A DNA stretch of 64,000 nt from Gerris lacustris (Eukaryota; Arthropoda; Insecta; Hemiptera; Gerridae). Location: NCBI GenBank assembly GCA_951217055.1, contig OX578277.1:7188329-7252328 (forward strand), given 5' to 3'. The notes under the pieces are model-generated. The model searched no databases. It had not been told where the DNA came from and worked only from the letters and a program-made list of their open reading frames with translations. The translations under genes and the position numbers were made by a program. Within the stretch, counting starts at the first letter, position 1; each line of letters begins with the position of its first letter. Of this stretch, positions 1-10,485 are shown piece after piece.

Positions 1-353
1 TTCTTTTTACGGGGAATAAAGTTTTTTTTGGTGTAACTTTGATTTTAATTTGTTTATGTATCATTCTTATTATAAGAGATCTAAGAGAACTTTTGCTTGA
101 ATATCATTTGTGTCACCATCATTTTTTTCGTTATTTTTCTTGATTCAAGTAATTTCCTTCTAGTAAAAGTTCTCTCAGATCCCTTGGATTCACCCAATTC
201 TTTTATTATTATAATTTTCAGTTTTATAAAAAATAACGTGGCGCCCTCTATTTAATTTTTTTTTTTGAGCAGACCATTTTTATTTTTTTGGCCCACGCCC
301 GTCTCCACTGAGCTAGAACGGGGGGCTATTATCAATCCGGCTAGGGTAGCCCC
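1..353. other. 5' flank of LINE, no gene seen
   Basis: AT-rich sequence with no coding frame that I recognise. A TAG at 342-344 lies in the frame of the downstream LINE ORF1. The usual N-terminal part of an I-type ORF1 cannot be read here in any frame, so the LINE appears 5'-truncated near 350. No target-site duplication could be matched. Confidence 0.5.
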
Positions 354-365
354 TTGTTTCCCGAA

Positions 366-1403
366 ATGGGAATGTTACAGAAACTTCGGGACGGAACATT
401 GCTTGTAGAAACATGTACTTACGATCAAGCTAATAAAATTCTCACCTCATTACCTAAGAATGTATCATTACCAGTTACGGTAGAGGCTCACAGAACTCTT
501 AATACCGTCAAAGGTGTTATTAACTGTTACGATTTGGACTTAGTAGAAACCGATGAAATTAAAGACCATCTAAAGAGCCAAGGGGTAGAAGAAGTCGTTC
601 GAATGAAAAAAAGAGTAAATGGGGAGCTTAGAATGAGTCATAACTATTTGCTACATTTTTGCCAAGCGACCCTGCCCCGGGATATTAAAATAGGATATTT
701 AAGTGTACCTGTCAGACCATATATCCCCTTACCGATGAGATGTTTCAACTGCTTCATGTATACACATACAAAAAATACATGCCCGCCAGATAACGCTAAA
801 TGTCCAGAGTGCAGCATGCAGAAACACGATAGCGAACAACCTTGTCAAAGAGAAAAGAAATGTATCAATTGTCAAGGAAACCACTCGGCTCTCGATAAAA
901 ACTGTCCACAGTGGGAAATAGAAAAAGAAATCACAAAAATCAAAACATTAGAGAAAATTCCGTACGCTGAAGCAAAGAGGAGAGTAAATATTCAAAAACC
1001 GGTTACATTGTCCTACTCAAAAATAACAGCTAGTATTTCGACAGAGACGACCGATAATGAAGCACAGTGCAATTTAGCTGCGTTACCACCCCTTGAGAAG
1101 CTAAAACCAATAGAAACAACTCACCCGAAAACTAAATATGAAAATAAAACAAAACAAAAATCAGAATCACACAGCGAATATACCATAAATTTGTTAGAAC
1201 CAAAGAAGTCAGAAAATCTGAAATCATCTGGAAGCAAGCAAACTTTAAAACCGGTTAATGCAAGTGACAAAGAAGGTTTTACAGCTGATCAAAAATTTAC
1301 ACTTGATTTCATCAAAAAGGACTGGGACATAGAATCCGACCTAGATACAAATTTTTATAACATGATAGGAAGTAGGAAAAAAACCAGAAATAAATCTAAA
1401 TAA
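366..1403 (+). CDS. LINE ORF1, Gag-like nucleic-acid-binding protein (5'-truncated)
   Basis: The protein packages LINE RNA in the ribonucleoprotein. The frame is open from 345, and the first ATG is at 366, giving 345 residues. An RRM-like region comes first (KLRDGTLLVE, then VEAHRTLNTVKGVI and VPVRPYIPLP). Three zinc knuckles follow at about residues 125-185: CFNCFMYTHTKNTC, CPECSMQKHDSEQPC and CINCQGNHSALDKNC. After them comes the conserved block IPYAEAKRRV, typical of I-clade ORF1. The C-terminal third is polar and lysine-rich. Related ORF1 proteins normally have 50-100 more residues before the RRM, so this copy is truncated at its 5' end. It ends 105 bp before the ORF2 ATG, the usual spacing for a LINE with two separate ORFs. 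Confidence 0.88.
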   Translation: MGMLQKLRDGTLLVETCTYDQANKILTSLPKNVSLPVTVEAHRTLNTVKGVINCYDLDLVETDEIKDHLKSQGVEEVVRMKKRVNGELRMSHNYLLHFCQATLPRDIKIGYLSVPVRPYIPLPMRCFNCFMYTHTKNTCPPDNAKCPECSMQKHDSEQPCQREKKCINCQGNHSALDKNCPQWEIEKEITKIKTLEKIPYAEAKRRVNIQKPVTLSYSKITASISTETTDNEAQCNLAALPPLEKLKPIETTHPKTKYENKTKQKSESHSEYTINLLEPKKSENLKSSGSKQTLKPVNASDKEGFTADQKFTLDFIKKDWDIESDLDTNFYNMIGSRKKTRNKSK

Positions 1404-1508
1404 GCACACTTACATTCATGCACAATACTAAATAAGCACTAGACACATACATACACACAATAAAATGCCACACAACCGTCAAAACAAACAAACTTATTGA
1501 CAACGACT

Positions 1509-4500
1509 ATGCGACACAATCAAATTAAAATTTTATGTTGGAATTGTAAAGGACTTAGAGCAAGAACAGAAGACTTAAGAATACTATTAAAAAATGAACG
1601 ACCTGACATAATACTTTTGCAGGAGACACACTTACCATCGAAATTTAAGTTTAAAATACCAGGCTACATTGTATACTGTCAAGATCCGGTAGCAGGAACT
1701 TGGCAAGGTGGACTAGCTATTCTAGTTACCCCGAATATACCTGTACAGGAAATACAAGTCAATTGGCACCACGAAGTACTCGTGATACGAATAGGATCTT
1801 CATATCCCATTACACTATGCAACTTATACTTAGAGCAGTCAGTACCAGTCACATGCCCCCAACTTAATCAATTATTAAACCAACTTCCAGCACCTATCGT
1901 TATAGCAGGTGATTTTAATGCCCATAGCTATATGTGGGGCTCATCCAAACATGATCAAAGAGGAACAGAAGTCGAAAACTTTATCGAACAATACAACCTA
2001 TGCCTATTAAATAACTATCAACAGACGTATTTGGATAGCAGAACCGGGAAACTAGATGCTCTAGATCTAGTAATTACTTCTCCAAGAGTAATGAGGAATT
2101 CAAGCATGAAAGTAAACTCTTGCCTTTATGGTTCTGACCATTTTCCATTAGAAATAACCATCTTTCCAAAATTCCCTCGCTCTGAAAAAGCAATAGGATG
2201 GGCAATAAAGAAAGCTGATTGGGAGACATACAGAACACACTTAATAGAAAGTCTAGAATATCAGAAGAGAGCAGACTCTATTGAGGACCTACTAGAATAC
2301 ATATCATCATCGATTCTAGCAGCTGCAGATGTATCTATCCCGAAGACGAAAGGGGGAGGAAGACCACTAGTTCCCTGGTGGAACAAGGAGTGCAAAAACG
2401 CCTTAAAATATAGAAGAAAGGCACTTCGAAAGTATAAAAGGAATAGTTGTCTTGAAAATCTAATATTGTATAGGAAAGAGAGAGCCAAATGCAAAAGAAT
2501 ATTCCAACATGCTAAAAATGAATCATGGAAAACATATATATCATCAATTAACCAACATACTCCATCTAAACAGGTTTGGGAAAAAATTAATAGCATAGCT
2601 GGGAAAAGAATAGTAAGGCAAACACCTTGTATTAGAATTCAAAATAATATAGTAACGTCTCCTGACCAAGTAGCAGAAATTCTAGCCAACCATTTTGAAA
2701 AAGTGTCTTCTTCAGATACCTATACCAACTCATTTCAAACACTCAAGAGAAGAACTGAACAAACCCCAATATTCTTTGACTTATCAAATACAGCTGACTA
2801 TAACAGACCTTTTACTGAGTGGGAGCTAGAGACATCTTTAAAAAACCTCAAACCAACTTCCCCAGGACCAGACAATATTCACAACCTCATGCTGAAAAAC
2901 CTACCAAATAAATTTCATAGATATATACTAAAATTATTTAACCTGATTTGGGTAACAGGCATGTATCCCAAATCATGGAGAGAAGCTATATTAGTCCCAA
3001 TTCTAAAACCAGGAAAAGACCCTTTAGAACAAGAATCATACCGACCCATTGCAATGACGAACACTATTGGTAAATTAATGGAAAAACTCGTAAATTCAAG
3101 ACTAATTTGGACTCTGGAAGCAAGACAAATTATAACAGATACCCAATCAGGCTTCAGGAAAAACAGATCAACATTAGATAATTTGAGCAGGCTTGAAGCT
3201 TATGTTCTGGACGGTTTTGTACAAGGGGAAGAATCAATTGGAGTCTTTTTCGATTGTGAGAAAGCGTATGATAGAGTATGGCGATATGAAATCCTAAGAC
3301 AATTGAAGAAAAATGGCATTGAAGGTAGAATTTGTGAGTTCATTAAACAATTTTTAACGGATAGAACATTCAAAGTGCGCCTGGATACATATTTTTCAAC
3401 AGAACGAATTCAAGAAAATGGAGTACCCCAAGGGGCAGTTCTAAGCGTAACGCTGTTTCTATTGTCTGTGAATGGAGCAGCTGACGTCTTATCACCGAGA
3501 ATTGAACTTTTAATGTTTGTAGACGATCTCACCATTCTGTATAAATCAAAGAAAAAAGAAGATCTTTATAAGATAGTTCAAAGAAATATCACAAAATTGA
3601 ATGACTGGGCCATTAGGATAGGGCTATCCTTTTCCTCTAGTAAAACTAAATTTATCAAATTTTCAAGAAAGCGCAACAACACAATGCCAGAACTTACAAT
3701 AGCAGGGAAGGTGATACCTCAGGTGTCTCAAATTAGGTATCTCGGGCCCATTTTGGACTCAAAATTTACCTGGAAAGATCATATTGAGCAGCTACGTGCA
3801 AAATGTCTTAAGGATATGAATATTATAAAGATGGTTCAAGGCTATAAATGGGGGGCAGACAGAACAGTGCTTCTGCAACTCTACCGACAAATGATAAGGT
3901 CAAAATTGGACTATGCATGCTCGATTTATGGATCAGCAAAACCAAAGCTGTTAAAAAGGTTAGACACGGTTCACAATACTGGAATAAGACTTGCTACAGG
4001 AGCCTTTACAACTAGTCCAATCTCAAGTCTGCTTGTTGAAGCAAACGAACCCAACCTGGACATGCGGAGAGACTTACTTCTTATAAGATATGGTTTAAGA
4101 CTTGCACAACATCCAGGAAATAAAGTTCACAAAATATTTTCGAATAAAATGTTGACAAATGTTTACTGCAGGAAAAATGCATACCCAAAACCATCATACC
4201 TTCGGTTCAACCAAGCTATGGTCAAGTATGGCCTTTTAAACCTGCCAAAACCTTCACATAAGATAACATCAGAGATCCCTCCATGGATAGTAAAAAAACC
4301 AGTGATTAAAAAAGTATTAGGCTTCAAGAAACAGACGCAAAAAGAACTTTACATACAGGAACATAATAAAATAAAAGCATTGCATCCTGACTACACCCAT
4401 ATTTATACCGATGCTTCAAAATATGCAACAAATGGAGGCTGTGCCTTTGTGGACCAGACATCAGCTACCTGCTTTATAGGACGCACCTCACAGTGGAGTG

Positions 4501-5225
4501 CAATCATGACATTAGAATTAGAAGCAATCCATCAATCCATACAGTATGCCGCTGAATCAAATATATCTAAATTACTGATCATCACAGACTCGTTAGGGGC
4601 TCTACAAGCACTCGAAAATTTATACACTCAAAATCAAACCGTAATTAAAATTAGGACCATTATTACAAATTCATCAATAGTTACAAAATTTCACTGGATC
4701 CCTTCCCACATAGGTATTAAGGGAAATGAACAAGCAGACCAACTGGCCAAATCAGCAGTGAGTGAAGGTGAAGATTTGGAAGATGTTGAAATAACTGTGA
4801 ATGATCTATATAGATCAGTTACTTCAGCAATAAGAAATTTTTGGCAAAATGAATGGACAAGCACCCTAGATAATAAATTACGACCCATCAAGCCCATAAT
4901 AAGAAGTTGGAAAACATCAGCTCGCCTAAATAGACATGAAGAGACGGTACTCGCTCGACTACGTATAGGTCATACGAGGCTTACTCAAAGCTACCTCTTT
5001 GCTCCAGGACGGTACAGAGTAAGAGACAAGGAGAAAGATAAGTGTAAATACTGCAATGCAGAACTGACTGTCCGACATATATTATGTGATTGCCCTGCAT
5101 TACAAACAATACGAGACCAAAATCAACTACCAACAGACATAACAGAACTCTTAGGTGACAATGAAAAAGTTATTACAAACCTTTTTAAATTTTTGAAAGA
5201 TACTGACTTATTTAATGAAATATAA
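1509..5225 (+). CDS. LINE ORF2: endonuclease, reverse transcriptase, RNase H
   Basis: This is the replication enzyme for target-primed reverse transcription. I place the start at the ATG at 1509, giving 1238 residues; the open frame runs four codons further upstream to a TTG. The apurinic-like endonuclease fills about residues 1-225 (WNCKG, QETHL, GDFNAHSYMWG, GSDHFPLEI). The reverse transcriptase follows (PTSPGPDNIH, ESYRPIAMTNTIGKLMEK, QSGFRKNRST, VFFDCEKAYD, NGVPQGAVLS and catalytic FVDD near residue 670). RNase HI is at about 960-1090 with all four acidic residues visible (YTDAS, LELEAI, ITDSLG, GNEQAD). A Cys/His cluster (CKYC...HILCDC) closes the protein. No stop or frameshift interrupts it, so this copy is young. 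RNase H plus the knuckled ORF1 place it in the I group rather than Jockey. Confidence 0.93.
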   Translation: MRHNQIKILCWNCKGLRARTEDLRILLKNERPDIILLQETHLPSKFKFKIPGYIVYCQDPVAGTWQGGLAILVTPNIPVQEIQVNWHHEVLVIRIGSSYPITLCNLYLEQSVPVTCPQLNQLLNQLPAPIVIAGDFNAHSYMWGSSKHDQRGTEVENFIEQYNLCLLNNYQQTYLDSRTGKLDALDLVITSPRVMRNSSMKVNSCLYGSDHFPLEITIFPKFPRSEKAIGWAIKKADWETYRTHLIESLEYQKRADSIEDLLEYISSSILAAADVSIPKTKGGGRPLVPWWNKECKNALKYRRKALRKYKRNSCLENLILYRKERAKCKRIFQHAKNESWKTYISSINQHTPSKQVWEKINSIAGKRIVRQTPCIRIQNNIVTSPDQVAEILANHFEKVSSSDTYTNSFQTLKRRTEQTPIFFDLSNTADYNRPFTEWELETSLKNLKPTSPGPDNIHNLMLKNLPNKFHRYILKLFNLIWVTGMYPKSWREAILVPILKPGKDPLEQESYRPIAMTNTIGKLMEKLVNSRLIWTLEARQIITDTQSGFRKNRSTLDNLSRLEAYVLDGFVQGEESIGVFFDCEKAYDRVWRYEILRQLKKNGIEGRICEFIKQFLTDRTFKVRLDTYFSTERIQENGVPQGAVLSVTLFLLSVNGAADVLSPRIELLMFVDDLTILYKSKKKEDLYKIVQRNITKLNDWAIRIGLSFSSSKTKFIKFSRKRNNTMPELTIAGKVIPQVSQIRYLGPILDSKFTWKDHIEQLRAKCLKDMNIIKMVQGYKWGADRTVLLQLYRQMIRSKLDYACSIYGSAKPKLLKRLDTVHNTGIRLATGAFTTSPISSLLVEANEPNLDMRRDLLLIRYGLRLAQHPGNKVHKIFSNKMLTNVYCRKNAYPKPSYLRFNQAMVKYGLLNLPKPSHKITSEIPPWIVKKPVIKKVLGFKKQTQKELYIQEHNKIKALHPDYTHIYTDASKYATNGGCAFVDQTSATCFIGRTSQWSAIMTLELEAIHQSIQYAAESNISKLLIITDSLGALQALENLYTQNQTVIKIRTIITNSSIVTKFHWIPSHIGIKGNEQADQLAKSAVSEGEDLEDVEITVNDLYRSVTSAIRNFWQNEWTSTLDNKLRPIKPIIRSWKTSARLNRHEETVLARLRIGHTRLTQSYLFAPGRYRVRDKEKDKCKYCNAELTVRHILCDCPALQTIRDQNQLPTDITELLGDNEKVITNLFKFLKDTDLFNEI

Positions 5226-5377
5226 CATATAAACATCCACACATAATAAAAATTATTAAGAACTAAATAAAAATTCAACAGAATTAAATATAAATAATAT
5301 AAAATACATTACAATATTAATATAACCAGAATCACAAATATAATAATTAAAACCGTTGAAAAATTAACACCTTTTTA
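5226..5377 (+). other. LINE 3' UTR, proximal part
   Basis: Very AT-rich sequence after the ORF2 stop. It ends where the Penelope-like inverted repeat begins at about 5378. It is read as the upstream part of the LINE 3' UTR because a second part with a poly-A tail lies beyond the insertion. Confidence 0.6.
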
Positions 5378-6159
5378 ATTTGATAATTCTTAATATAATT
5401 AATTTGATGGATGATTAAGGTGTGTTAATGATATAAACAATTTAGTTTTTCATTATGAGACGTTTCGACCCTTATTTAAGGTCATTTTCAATCATGTTAC
5501 TTTTATTAATCTAAAATAAAAATAAAATACAATAAATATAAGTTAATTAATAATAAATAACAATTCCAAGTTTTTTAAAAAATTATCAAAATACAAATAA
5601 ATAATTAACAACAATTATAATTTTGTTAAAAGCAATTTATCTAAAAAGTTTTGTTAATTAACAATAGTTTAAATGTAATGAATATTAAAAATTTTATTAT
5701 TTACTTACAATATTGATGTCATTGAGGTAAAATTAAAGTTATTACTGTCTCTATAAGAGAGCGTCATGAATTAATTAAAAGAAATTATGAACAATCAAAC
5801 ATAATTAAATTTATCACAGAACATTACGATTAAATTATAATATATATGTAAAAAATAAGAAACTATCATAATTTCATTAGATTAAGATGTGGAACAATTT
5901 AAATTGAACAATGGTTATTATGTAATTTTGATTGAAATTTTTCACTGAGATTGTCGAATGTTTAATATTTACTATTTTTATTATTAATCTATATATTTTT
6001 TGATTTCAATGGTATAAATATGACACTAATAGGATTGTCAAAATATCCCATGAAAATGTATTTTTTATAAATGATTGGAATCTATTTATAAATTTGAATA
6101 AGGGGAAACAAAAAAGTATTTATTGTAATATGGTAACTAGCGCTGTCTGGTAGTGGTGA
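5378..6159. repeat. Left inverted repeat of Penelope-like element
   Basis: Reverse complement of 7881-8662. The outer edge is ATTTGATAATTCT and the inner edge ends in CTGTCTGGTAGTGGTG. No coding frame is present. It holds the hammerhead-like motif on the - strand near 5460-5497. Confidence 0.9.
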
Positions 6160-6168
6160 AATGGATTG

Positions 6169-7639
6169 GTAAAATTACATAAAGATAATCACCCCCTCCG
6201 TCCCATTATTGATGGTCGGAATTCCCCAATTGAAAAATTATCAACTTTAATAAACCCTACACTGGATTCCTAAATAACCCTTAATAAATATAATAAATAA
6301 AAATAACCCTTTTGATGTCATGAATGCCGAACAACTAAAAAATAAAATAAAAGATATTCATATAAATGATGATGAAATTTTAATTTCGTTAGATGTAAAG
6401 TCATTATTCACCAACATCCCCTTAGATGAAACGTACAAAATTATCAATCAAAATTGGGAATTAATTGAACCCCACACAAAAATAAAGAGTAAACAATTAT
6501 ACCTAGAAACTTTGAAATTTTGCTGCACTAACAGTTATTTTACTTATAAGAAAGATTATTATAGACAAATTAACGGACTGCCAATGGGAGGTAAGATTTC
6601 AGTAAATTTAAGTGGAATCACCCTAAATAATATCCTAAATAAAGCATTAGACAAATTAATAGTCAAACCAAAAATCATTTATAAGTATATTGACAATTTA
6701 ATTTTAATTATTAAAAAAGATAATCTGGACATAACATTAGAATGTTTTAATAATATTAACAACAAAATATCATTTACATATGAAAGAGAAATCAATAATA
6801 AAATAAACTATTTAGATATGACCATAATAAAGAATAGTGATGGAACTTTATCTACAAAATGGTATTCTAAAGAGGTAAAAAGTAATAGAATTCTTAATTA
6901 CAACACTAATCATCCTAGACATATTATTTTAAACACGGCCTCCAATATGATTATAAGATCAATTAAAGTCACGGATAACAAGTATATGAATGAAATTAAA
7001 ACCATAGTTTTTAAAAAATTATTAGAGAACTCATACCCACTTAAAATAATTAAATCATTATGGCAAAAACATAGTAATAAAATAGATAAACCACAATCCC
7101 AAATAATAGTAGATATAAATAATAGAATTAAATATTTTACAAGTCTCACTTACGTAAAAGGACTATCTGAAAAAATACATAAAACTTTGAAAGATAATGA
7201 TTGTGAACAAATTAACGTAGCTTATAAACCAAATGACAAACTGTTACAATTCTTTAATAATATGAAAGACAAAATTAATATAGAAAATAGATCAGGATTA
7301 ATTTACAAAATCGATTGCAATAATTGTGAAAAATCATATATAGGAGAAACCTCTCAGCAATTAAAAAGTAGGCAATATTACCATATCAACGATGTCAAAA
7401 ACCGAAACCAGAAAACAGCTCTGGCTTTACACTCATATAATACTGGACATAATTTCGGGTTTGATAAAACAAAAATTTTAGGATATGAAAATAACACTAA
7501 AAAGAGAAGTATTTTTGAGTCATTTCACATTTTCAAAAACTTAGAGACCACTGTCAACCATAAAACCGACTCATGTAATATTAATAAAAACTACAACTCA
7601 ATATTTAAAGGGTTTAAACGATATTATAATAGAAAATAA
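6169..7639 (+). pseudogene. Penelope-like RT and GIY-YIG endonuclease, 5'-truncated and damaged
   Basis: The open frame from the ATG at 6320 gives 439 residues. Coding similarity starts earlier: at 6169-6273 another frame reads KLHKDNHPLRPII, the usual N-terminal reverse-transcriptase motif. It ends in a TAA at 6271, and the frame then shifts into the main ORF. The main ORF has SLDVKSLFTNIP (motif A) and LPMGGKIS (motif B, odd because the family usually has MGSPxSP). At motif C it has YIDN where YVDD or YIDD is expected, so one catalytic aspartate is replaced by Asn. The C-terminal half has a GIY-YIG domain (GLIYKIDC, SYIGETSQQLKSR) after the conserved YVKGLSEKI. The reverse transcriptase is probably dead, while the nuclease motifs look intact. 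It lies inside the LINE 3' UTR. Confidence 0.88.
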
Positions 7640-7880
7640 AATATAACTCCAAAAATATAGAAACAATTAATTAATAATAATGATACTCAACAATATAATA
7701 ATAAAATAATAAAAAAAGATTATAGGTATTAGATAAATTAAATTAAATATATTAAATTAAGTAATTAATGATTATGTAATTAAGAGTAAATAATAGAATG
7801 ATAATAATTATTGAGACATAACTTCAATGATTTTATTTTAATAAATTAATAAAAAAATTTCCAATGACTTATAGTTGCTG
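7640..7880. other. AT-rich 3' untranslated part of Penelope-like element
   Basis: Between the stop of the GIY-YIG frame and the right inverted repeat. It is extremely AT-rich, with no frame and no structure that I can support. Confidence 0.5.
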
Positions 7881-8662
7881 GCACCACTACCAGACAGCGC
7901 TAGTTACCATATTACAATAAATACTTTTTTGTTTCCCCTTATTCAAATTTATAAATAGATTCCAATCATTTATAAAAAATACATTTTCATGGGATATTTT
8001 GACAATCCTATTAGTGTCATATTTATACCATTGAAATCAAAAAATATATAGATTAATAATAAAAATAGTAAATATTAAACATTCGACAATCTCAGTGAAA
8101 AATTTCAATCAAAATTACATAATAACCATTGTTCAATTTAAATTGTTCCACATCTTAATCTAATGAAATTATGATAGTTTCTTATTTTTTACATATATAT
8201 TATAATTTAATCGTAATGTTCTGTGATAAATTTAATTATGTTTGATTGTTCATAATTTCTTTTAATTAATTCATGACGCTCTCTTATAGAGACAGTAATA
8301 ACTTTAATTTTACCTCAATGACATCAATATTGTAAGTAAATAATAAAATTTTTAATATTCATTACATTTAAACTATTGTTAATTAACAAAACTTTTTAGA
8401 TAAATTGCTTTTAACAAAATTATAATTGTTGTTAATTATTTATTTGTATTTTGATAATTTTTTAAAAAACTTGGAATTGTTATTTATTATTAATTAACTT
8501 ATATTTATTGTATTTTATTTTTATTTTAGATTAATAAAAGTAACATGATTGAAAATGACCTTAAATAAGGGTCGAAACGTCTCATAATGAAAAACTAAAT
8601 TGTTTATATCATTAACACACCTTAATCATCCATCAAATTAATTATATTAAGAATTATCAAAT
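7881..8662. repeat. Right inverted repeat of Penelope-like element
   Basis: Reverse complement of 5378-6159. It begins CACCACTACCAGACAGCGC and ends AGAATTATCAAAT. It carries on the + strand the motif GACCTTAAATAAGGGTCG followed by AAACGTC (about 8557-8581), which resembles stem II and the GAAA core of a hammerhead ribozyme. Confidence 0.9.
8547..8582 (+). ncRNA. Possible degenerate hammerhead-ribozyme motif in the PLE repeat
   Basis: Penelope-like elements are known to carry minimal type I hammerhead ribozymes in their terminal repeats. Here a stem-loop (GACC, loop with AAAT, GGTC) is followed directly by CGAAACGTC, matching stem II, the GAAA core and a GUC cleavage triplet. The CUGAUGA core expected before stem II reads TTGAAAA and is not conserved. 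It may therefore be an inactive relic or only a resemblance. The inverted copy is at about 5458-5493 on the - strand. Confidence 0.35.
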
Positions 8663-8777
8663 ATAATAATATGTATATACATATAATAATTAAACATACA
8701 AAAAAAAAAAAAAACCTCACCCTCACATTACAGACTACACTCGGGTGTATATGACCATAAGTAGTCCGGCACCCAAA

Positions 8778-8819
<42 letters not shown>

Positions 8820-10004
8820 TTTTCTTTCATAAAGCCAACCTTTTGGTATCAAATTTAGGATTCTTAATAAAAAAAAATTATGATTCTACTTAATTTAATT
8901 AAACTTGGCACTTGACAAAAAAATCAATACATAATATTTTATACATATACATATACGTCTGAAGATGATACCTGAACCAAGTTGAAACAATCTGATTTAT
9001 TTCCGTAGTGAACATACCAAACAATATGGAGATAGAGCATATAATAACATTTACTAGATATTTGTGAAAAAAAATAAAAATTAGACCTATTTTCCAAGAT
9101 GGATTTTTGATATTTTATTTTCAAATAACTATCCGATTAATTTCCGCAATTTTTCTTTCGTTAACTGGACTAAGATTAATATTTGTTCTTTAAAACAAAA
9201 GAGCATTTAGGATTATATCAATAAAAATACGAGTGTGCCGTGACTGCTAAAATTAGCTCATCACAGTAAGCCCGAAAATTGTGAATTGCGGAAATCGTGA
9301 ATTTTATGTATCAAATAAACTTTTCTAAAAATGTGTGCATGTGTTTTCGTCATATCCTCTATGAGTATGTAGGTTTTACTTCCAACTTTCAAGCTCATTA
9401 AAGTCAATTAGCATTATAAAATAAAATCTTTGTGGTGTGGCCCCCCCTAGGGGTTGTGCGAACCCCTAGGCGGTCGCTTAGGCCTAAATCAGGCCCTTAT
9501 TCAAGCGACTGGAGCTTATCTTCAAAACATGAACTAGTGACTCATCCATATCTTTAATATTAATAAGTTCAGGTATTTTTGATAGCACAGGAACGCAAAA
9601 TCACAGGGACCGCAGCTAAGGATAGAGGTAGAAATAAACAATCAACTAAAAAAAAAAAAAAAAAAAATCTGATAACAGTGCTAAAACCTACCACATCAAA
9701 CAGTTTGATTCGAGTTCAGGAGCATTCCAACAAAACAAAATCACCAATCATTTGCCAATTGATGCAATGACTGCGCATGTGGATTACATCGATCTCGGAC
9801 TAATTTGAAACTAATTCGGAACTGGTGGTTGGAACGAACCTAATATCAACCTGCAGGTTGAAAACTAGCTACACAAAGATACTCTAATCTTACCTTAGAG
9901 TATGTGTAAATGTTAAGCTTTTGACAACAAATAATTAATTAATTTGTCAATTTCTATTAATATTACCATTATAAAAAAAAAAATCTAATTAATTAATTAA
10001 CTTA
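8663..10004. other. No gene; A-runs and one hairpin
   Basis: The presumed end of the LINE 3' UTR, including a pure A run near 8780-8815, is followed by AT-rich sequence without recognisable coding capacity. The only structured spots are a GC-rich hairpin at 9446-9470 and an A run near 9649-9667. Confidence 0.6.
9446..9470. repeat. Perfect 10-bp-arm hairpin in a GC-rich patch
   Basis: CCTAGGGGTT and AACCCCTAGG are perfect reverse complements separated by GTGCG. The surrounding 60 bp is GC-rich, with further short inverted repeats (TTAGGCCTAA at about 9478-9487), and sits in AT-rich DNA. It is probably a transposon end. Confidence 0.6.
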
Positions 10005-10100
10005 ATACAGTAGAACCCCCATATCCGACTCCTCGGGATATCCGACCATGACACCCCTTGGTTAAAAAAAGGAAAAGTTTAATCTGACACGACCGAACTT
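10005..10100 (+). mobile_element. Solo end of a pogo/Tigger-like DNA transposon
   Basis: The sequence TACAGTAGAACCCC followed by ATATCCGACTCC resembles the terminal inverted repeat of pogo-family (Tc1/mariner superfamily) elements, which start CAGT and sit next to a TA target. No partner end was found in the window, so this is a truncated relic. Confidence 0.55.
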
Positions 10101-10349
10101 CATCCTTATCAGAATATTGAGTATAAAACAATAAAAGCAGCCAGTTGATTCTTTTTACTTTGTTTCTTATTATCACAAGTGTCATTCTACATTTACAATA
10201 GTGTTGGGAACCAATCGACTGAAAAAAGCCGATTAATCAGTTGTTTTAAAATATTCATTCATTCGGTTGTGGATATCTAGTTTTCATTCAACTGATATCA
10301 GTCTATAGTTTGGACTTGTATTAGTTGTAATTCGGATGTGTATATATGT

Positions 10350-10485
10350 ATAACGAGATAACGAGTGTCATGCACCTTCTCACCTCCTCCTCAGTTCTGA
10401 GTCCTTCACCGTCGTTCCTTTCTCCAACCCAAAACTAAAAAACATCCGAATGAAACATTCGACTGGATTCAGTCTCAGTTTACAT
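10350..10485. repeat. Direct repeat, upstream copy
   Basis: The text from GAGATAACGAGTGTCA through the T/C-rich stretch to the ATTCAGTCT-like end recurs with changes at 11032-11200. The downstream copy gained a long C run. The MITE at 10486-10978 lies between the two copies. Confidence 0.6.

Larger units (their letters stand above)
5378..8662 (+). mobile_element. Penelope-like element with ~782-bp terminal inverted repeats
   Basis: A single frame encoding reverse transcriptase plus a C-terminal GIY-YIG endonuclease identifies a Penelope-like element. It is bracketed by two inverted copies of one sequence (5378-6159 and 7881-8662) that look almost identical over about 780 bp. Repeats around Penelope elements can be direct or inverted. 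The coding region begins abruptly just inside the left repeat, in the middle of the reverse transcriptase, so the unit is 5'-truncated. The near-identity of the arms indicates a recent origin. Confidence 0.85.
354..8815 (+). mobile_element. I-clade non-LTR retrotransposon (LINE), split by a Penelope-like element
   Basis: ORF1 with CCHC knuckles is followed by a long ORF2 with endonuclease, reverse transcriptase and RNase H, the order known for I-like LINEs. ORF2 ends at 5225 and about 150 bp of 3' UTR follow. A Penelope-like element then occupies 5378-8662. After it, 8663-8815 looks like the end of the LINE 3' UTR: a short mixed-composition stretch ending in CACCCAAAC and a pure A run of about 36 bases. 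That the two flanks belong together is an inference from the poly-A tail. The 5' end is missing because ORF1 lacks its N-terminal part. Confidence 0.75.

Noticed and set aside
2261..2596. Reverse-strand open frame inside LINE ORF2
   Set aside because: It is a shadow of the well-supported + strand coding frame and has no domain of its own.
6910..7149. Reverse-strand frame inside the Penelope-like coding region
   Set aside because: It overlaps a recognisable reverse-transcriptase frame; hydrophobic residues come from AT-rich codons.
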